DNA from: an uncultured Pseudomonadota bacterium
GTDB taxonomy: Bacteria > Pseudomonadota > Gammaproteobacteria > Burkholderiales > Eutrophovitaceae
Length of the DNA: 9,121 nt
Direction of reading: 5' to 3'
Assembly (NCBI GenBank): GCA_913057845.1
Contig: CAJXPC010000053.1
Location: forward strand, 1 to 9,121
Shown here: piece after piece, positions 8,884-9,121 of the stretch
How positions within the stretch are numbered: the first letter of the stretch is position 1
Layout of the letters: the number at the start of each line of letters is the position of its first letter
Made by a program: the position numbers and the translations under genes
Notes under the pieces: model-generated
What the model was told of the DNA's origin: nothing
Seen by the model: the letters and a program-made list of their open reading frames with translations, nothing else
Database searches by the model: none

Positions 8884-8935
8884 AGTTAATCAGGTGGTGC
8901 GCGTAAGTGTTTCATCCCAGTTAAGAGATAATTGA

Positions 8936-9072
8936 ATGGATAACCAAAAAATTCGAATTCGCTTGAAAGCGTTTGATTACAAATTGATTGATCAATCTGC
9001 TATCGAGATCGTCGAGACCGCAAAGCGGACTGGCGCTGTGGTTAAAGGTCCTGTACCCTTGCCAACCCGTAT
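8936..9072 (+). CDS. rpsJ: 30S ribosomal protein S10, 5' part only
   Basis: This is the N-terminal 45 codons of S10 (full family length about 103). The peptide runs from [20 protein letters not shown] to KGPVPLPTR at codon 45, and bases 9071-9072 are the last that look genomic. The conserved IRIRLKAFD and [11 protein letters not shown] blocks are unmistakable. S10 belongs to the 30S head and, in E. coli, acts as NusE in antitermination with NusB and links to NusG. The start follows AAGAGA (8923-8928) with a seven-base spacer. The gene normally opens the S10 ribosomal protein operon. Here it follows tuf by 52 bp with no terminator between them, so it is probably transcribed with str. The break is artificial: Nextera adapter sequence replaces the gene from 9073, so this is neither a pseudogene nor a short paralogue. 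Confidence 0.97.
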
Positions 9073-9121
9073 CTGTCTCTTATACACATCTGACGCTGCC
9101 GACGAATAGAGAGGTGTAGAT
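9073..9121. other. Illumina Nextera (Tn5) adapter contamination
   Basis: The last 49 bases are a sequencing adapter, not genome. CTGTCTCTTATACACATCT (9073-9091) is the 19-bp Tn5 mosaic end. GACGCTGCCGACGA (9092-9105) is the complement of the Nextera Read 1 adapter tail. ATAGAGAG (9106-9113) sits exactly where the i5 index belongs; its complement CTCTCTAT is, as I recall, the index named S502/N502. GTGTAGAT (9114-9121) is the start of the complement of P5. Order and spacing match a library molecule read through from the insert into the i5 side. The first C (9073) could also be genomic by chance. These bases should be trimmed. Confidence 0.98.

Noticed and set aside
9073..9091. Perfect Tn5 mosaic end as evidence of a natural transposon
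   Set aside because: It is the hyperactive engineered mosaic end, followed by Nextera adapter, index and P5 bases, and by no transposase or IS50 sequence.

Overview
The window is a stretch of bacterial core housekeeping genes, all on the + strand: the 3' end of rpoB, then rpoC, rpsL, rpsG, fusA, tuf, and the 5' part of rpsJ. This is the classic rpoBC - str operon - S10 operon order. Several protein details fit a betaproteobacterium best: the S10 N-terminus ([21 protein letters not shown]), a 396-residue EF-Tu, a 1414-residue RpoC with E. coli-like architecture, and the str operon running straight into rpsJ. This assignment rests on remembered family sequences, not a search. Base composition looks near-balanced (my estimate by eye is a little under 50% GC), lower than most cultured members of that class. 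I do not assign an order or genus.

Layout: rpoB C-terminus (1-195), 53-bp gap, rpoC (249-4493), then a 148-bp intergenic region that holds almost all of the visible regulation. There a consensus -35 box (TTGACA) overlaps the rpoC stop codon, followed 17 bp later by TAGAAT and a GC-only discriminator, which I read as the str operon promoter. An inverted repeat plus T-run overlapping that promoter looks like the rpoBC terminator. A second, perfect 11-bp stem followed by a T-rich run lies in the predicted str mRNA leader and could be an attenuator. The str genes rpsL (4642-5016), rpsG (5059-5529), fusA (5554-7647) and tuf (7693-8883) follow with gaps of 24 to 45 bp. rpsJ then begins at 8936 after a 52-bp gap with no visible terminator.

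Together the genes link transcription and translation. RpoB and RpoC form the RNA polymerase active centre, S12 and S7 are central 30S assembly and decoding proteins, EF-G and EF-Tu drive elongation, and S10 is a 30S protein and, in E. coli, a NusG/NusB partner.

The right edge is not biological. From 9073 to 9121 the sequence is an Illumina Nextera (Tn5) adapter: mosaic end, Read 1 adapter complement, an 8-base index and the start of P5. It cuts off rpsJ after codon 45 and creates a spurious stop codon. I found no sign of a novel system, mobile element, CRISPR array, tRNA or accessory gene. Apart from the adapter, the points worth checking are regulatory details between rpoC and rpsL.
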